Position numbers and translations under genes: made by a program. The notes below the pieces were generated by a model. It did no database searches and was not told the DNA's origin. It was given only the letters and a program-made list of their open reading frames with translations. This document shows positions 62,151 to 64,000 of a stretch of 64,000 nt of DNA, piece after piece. Positions within the stretch are counted from its first letter, which is position 1. Every line of letters starts with the position of its first letter. The DNA lies in contig OZ025242.1 in NCBI GenBank assembly GCA_964019155.1, positions 71,130,728 through 71,194,727 on the forward strand, given 5' to 3'. Origin of the DNA: Osedax fenrisi (Eukaryota > Annelida > Polychaeta > Sabellida > Siboglinidae).

Positions 62151-64000
62151 ATATGATAGTATAATAGTACATCATCACTTAATGAATACTAATATGGTAG
62201 TATAGTAGTACACCATCACTTAATGAATACTAATATGGTAGTATAATAGTACATCATCACTTAATGAATACTAATATGGTAGTATAGTAGTACACCATCA
62301 CTTAATGAATACTAATATGGTAGTATAATAGTACACCATCACTTAATGAATACTAATATGGTAGAATAGTACACCATCACTTAATGAATACTAATATGGT
62401 AGTATAATAGTACATCATCACTTAATGAATACTAATATGGTAGTATAGTAGTACACCATCACTTAATGAATACTAATATGGTAGTATAGTAGTACACCAT
62501 CACTTAATGAATACTAATATGGTAGTATAGTAGTACATCATCACTTAATGAATACTAATATGGTAGAATAGTACACCATCACTTAATGAATACTAATATG
62601 GTAGTATAGTAGTACACCATCACTTAATGAATACTAATATGGTAGTATAATAGTACATCATCACTTAATGAATACTAATATGGTAGTATAGTAGTACATC
62701 ATCACTTAATGAATACTAATATGGTAGTATAATAGTACACCATCACTTAATGAATACTAATATGGTAGTATAGTAGTACATCACTTAATGAATACTAATA
62801 TGGTAGTATAGTAGTACACCATCACTTAATGAATACTAATATGGTAGTATAGTAGTACACCATCACTTAATGAATACTAATATGGTAGTATAGTAGTACA
62901 CCATCACTTAATGAATACTAATATGGTAGTATAGTAGTACACCATCACTTAATGAATACTAATATGGTAGTATAATAGTACATCATCACTTAATGAATAC
63001 TAATATGGTAGTATAATAGTACATCATCACTTAATGAATACTAATATGGTAGTATAGTAGTACACCATCACTTAATGAATACTAATATGGTAGTATAATA
63101 GTACATCATCACTTAATGAATACTAATATGGTAGTATAATAGTACATCATCACTTAATGAATAATAATATGGTAGTATAGTAGTACACCATCACTTAATG
63201 AATACTAATATGGTAGTATAATAGTACATCATCACTTAATGAATACTAATATGGTAGTATAGTAGTACATCATCACTTAATGAATACTAATATGGTAGTA
63301 TAATAATACATCATCACTTAATGAATACTAATATGGTAGTATAATAGTACATCATCACTTAATGAATACTAATATGGTAGTATAATAGTACATCATCACT
63401 TAATGAATACTAATATGGTAGTATAGTAGTACACCATCACTTAATGAATACTAATATGGTAGTATAATAGTACATCATCACTTAATGAATACTAATATGG
63501 TAGTATAGTAGTACACCATCACTTAATGAATACTAATATGGTAGTATAGTACACCATCACTTAATGAATACTAATATGGTAGTATAATAGTACACCATCA
63601 CTTAATGAATACTAATATGGTAGTATAGTAGTACATCATCACTTAATGAATACTAATATGGTAGTATAATAGTACACCATCACTTAATGAATACTAATAT
63701 GGTAGTATAGTACACCATCACTTAATGAATACTAATATGGTAGTATAATAGTACACCATCACTTAATGAATAATAATATGGTAGTATAGTACACCATCAC
63801 TTAATGAATACTAATATGGTAGTATAATAGTACACCATCACTTAATGAATACTAATATGGTAGTATAGTAGTACATCATCACTTAATGAATACTAATATG
63901 GTAGTATAATAGTACACCATCACTTAATGAATACTAATATGGTAGTATAGTACACCATCACTTAATGAATACTAATATGGTAGTATAGTACACCATCACT

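Larger units (their letters stand above)
48290..64000 (+). repeat. Satellite DNA array, 41-bp monomer with 38-bp variants, about 390 copies
   Basis: The unit is cttaatgaatactaatatgg followed by tagtatagtagtacaccatca (41 bp). Frequent variants: tataatagtac for tatagtagtac, catcatca for caccatca, and 38-bp forms lacking three bases (tagaatagtacacc, tagtatagtacacc, or tagtacatcactt). Rare marks such as gatagt, acggtag, aataataat, accaat and cttaacg tag individual units. The array is unbroken to the window end and continues beyond it. It codes for nothing: stops occur in all frames at short spacing. A centromeric, heterochromatic or simple expansion role is possible; nothing here decides which. 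Confidence 0.97.

Noticed and set aside
48290..64000. CRISPR-like array of regular short repeats
   Set aside because: Monomers are directly contiguous with no unique spacers, and the context is a eukaryotic nuclear genome. It is a satellite.

Overview
This is a very AT-rich eukaryotic nuclear window, most likely from an invertebrate metazoan. The evidence is two conserved animal genes with short, CG-richer exons cut by many introns, metazoan-type LINEs, a Ty3/gypsy relic, tRNA-headed SINEs and several TA-flanked miniature transposons. The standard genetic code fits both genes. I cannot name the phylum. There is no sign of prokaryotic organisation: no operons, Shine-Dalgarno sites or CRISPR.

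Layout. (1) 1-9.6 kb: the 5' half of an SPT5 (SUPT5H) gene on the minus strand, 14 exons reconstructed by homology and splice sites (549 codons: acidic N-terminus, NGN, KOW1-KOW3). The rest lies left of the window. Its introns hold minisatellites, a SINE, a dispersed repeat and a fold-back MITE. (2) 9.6-18.5 kb: AT-rich gene-poor DNA with MITEs, a decayed LINE and a LINE 3' fragment. (3) 18.5-25.2 kb: left arm of a large inverted duplication. It carries two exons of an unrecognised single-pass membrane protein gene and three insertions absent from the other arm. (4) 25.2-36.4 kb: LINE remains, a SINE and a decayed gypsy element. (5) 36.8-43.2 kb: a complete four-exon KLHL10-like BTB-BACK-kelch gene on the minus strand (590 aa). 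(6) 44.0-45.5 kb: two non-autonomous DNA transposons, one a 900-bp element with both ends and TA flanks. (7) 45.7-48.3 kb: right arm of the inverted duplication, carrying a damaged copy of the membrane-protein gene. (8) 48.3-64.0 kb and beyond: an uninterrupted satellite array of about 390 monomers of 41 bp (38-bp variants), with internal kilobase-scale duplications.

The most notable observations are these. The 41-bp satellite appears to have grown from a stretch present as one partial copy at the matching place in the other arm (18521-18555). The arms give natural empty sites that define insertions, including a 3.1-kb TA-flanked element with arrays of a GTTATACC-type motif near its ends. The inferred 5' splice sites of both conserved genes strongly favour T at intron position +3 (GTTAGT type), unlike the usual purine.

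Exon boundaries were placed by eye from homology, reading-frame continuity and GT/AG sites. Repeat ends are approximate unless a terminal repeat or target duplication is stated.
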